Shown here: positions 12,826 to 12,838 of the stretch, in pieces
Layout: every line of letters starts with the position of its first letter
Numbering within the stretch: position 1 is the first letter of the stretch
Assembly: GCA_013153375.1 (NCBI GenBank)
Contig: JAADEN010000206.1
Coordinates: 1-12,838, forward strand
Source: Chloroflexota bacterium
GTDB lineage: Bacteria; Chloroflexota; Anaerolineae; Anaerolineales; DRMV01
DNA: 12,838 nucleotides
Direction of reading: 5' to 3'
Notes under the pieces: model-generated
The model's input: only the letters and a program-made list of their open reading frames with translations
The model's database searches: none
What the model was told of the DNA's origin: nothing
Program-made: the position numbers and the translations under genes

Positions 12826-12838
12826 CCTCCCATCCCCC

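Noticed and set aside
1..12838. tRNA, rRNA, CRISPR arrays, insertion sequences, prophage or defence genes.
   Set aside because: No cloverleaf-like stretches, spaced direct repeats, transposase motifs or foreign base composition were seen. Apart from the missing palindromes the window looks like ordinary core chromosome.

Overview
The window is one continuous piece of a very G+C-rich bacterial chromosome, roughly 70% G+C by eye. It holds ten protein genes, no RNA genes, no mobile elements and no CRISPR array. Protein style (the chorismate synthase, the AI-2E-type permease, the cysteine-rich PBP2, a Chloroflexota-like membrane glycosyltransferase tail) and the -10 boxes of the type GG-TANNAT point to Chloroflexota, probably an Anaerolineae/Thermoflexia-like lineage. 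This assignment is inference. A TtuB-TtuA pair for 2-thiolation of tRNA U54 suggests a thermophile.

Layout, plus strand: 1-408 is the C-terminal end of a polytopic glycosyltransferase-like protein; 469-1638 is aroC; 1825-2040 and 2056-3015 are ttuB-ttuA under a clear sigma70-type promoter; 3124-4011 is a 3-hydroxyacyl-CoA dehydrogenase with its own promoter and a strong terminator hairpin; 4191-5519 is an AI-2E family permease; 5574-5777 and 5767-6783 are a small unknown protein translationally coupled to a degenerate receiver plus roadblock-like protein; 6809-9718 is polA. Minus strand, converging on polA: 12725-10656 is PBP2 (mrdA), followed by 10629-9670, a DPM1/GtrB-like glycosyltransferase. 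The polA and glycosyltransferase reading frames overlap tail to tail by 49 bases.

The genes are mostly housekeeping: aromatic amino acid synthesis, tRNA thiolation, acyl-CoA oxidation, DNA replication and repair, cell wall elongation. Most start a new short transcription unit with its own -10 box and a good Shine-Dalgarno. Only ttuBA, the small-protein/roadblock pair (possibly with polA) and mrdA-glycosyltransferase look like operons.

The most striking signal is not a gene. By a manual scan on the printed strand, the palindromes ACGT and AGCT do not occur anywhere in the 12.8 kb, although about 35 of each would be expected at this composition. Synonymous codons are visibly bent to avoid them: Asp-Val is always GAT-GT, and Glu-Leu is GAACTG or GAGTTG and never GAGCTG. 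This suggests strong long-term selection or mutation pressure, for example from restriction-modification activity on these two sites.
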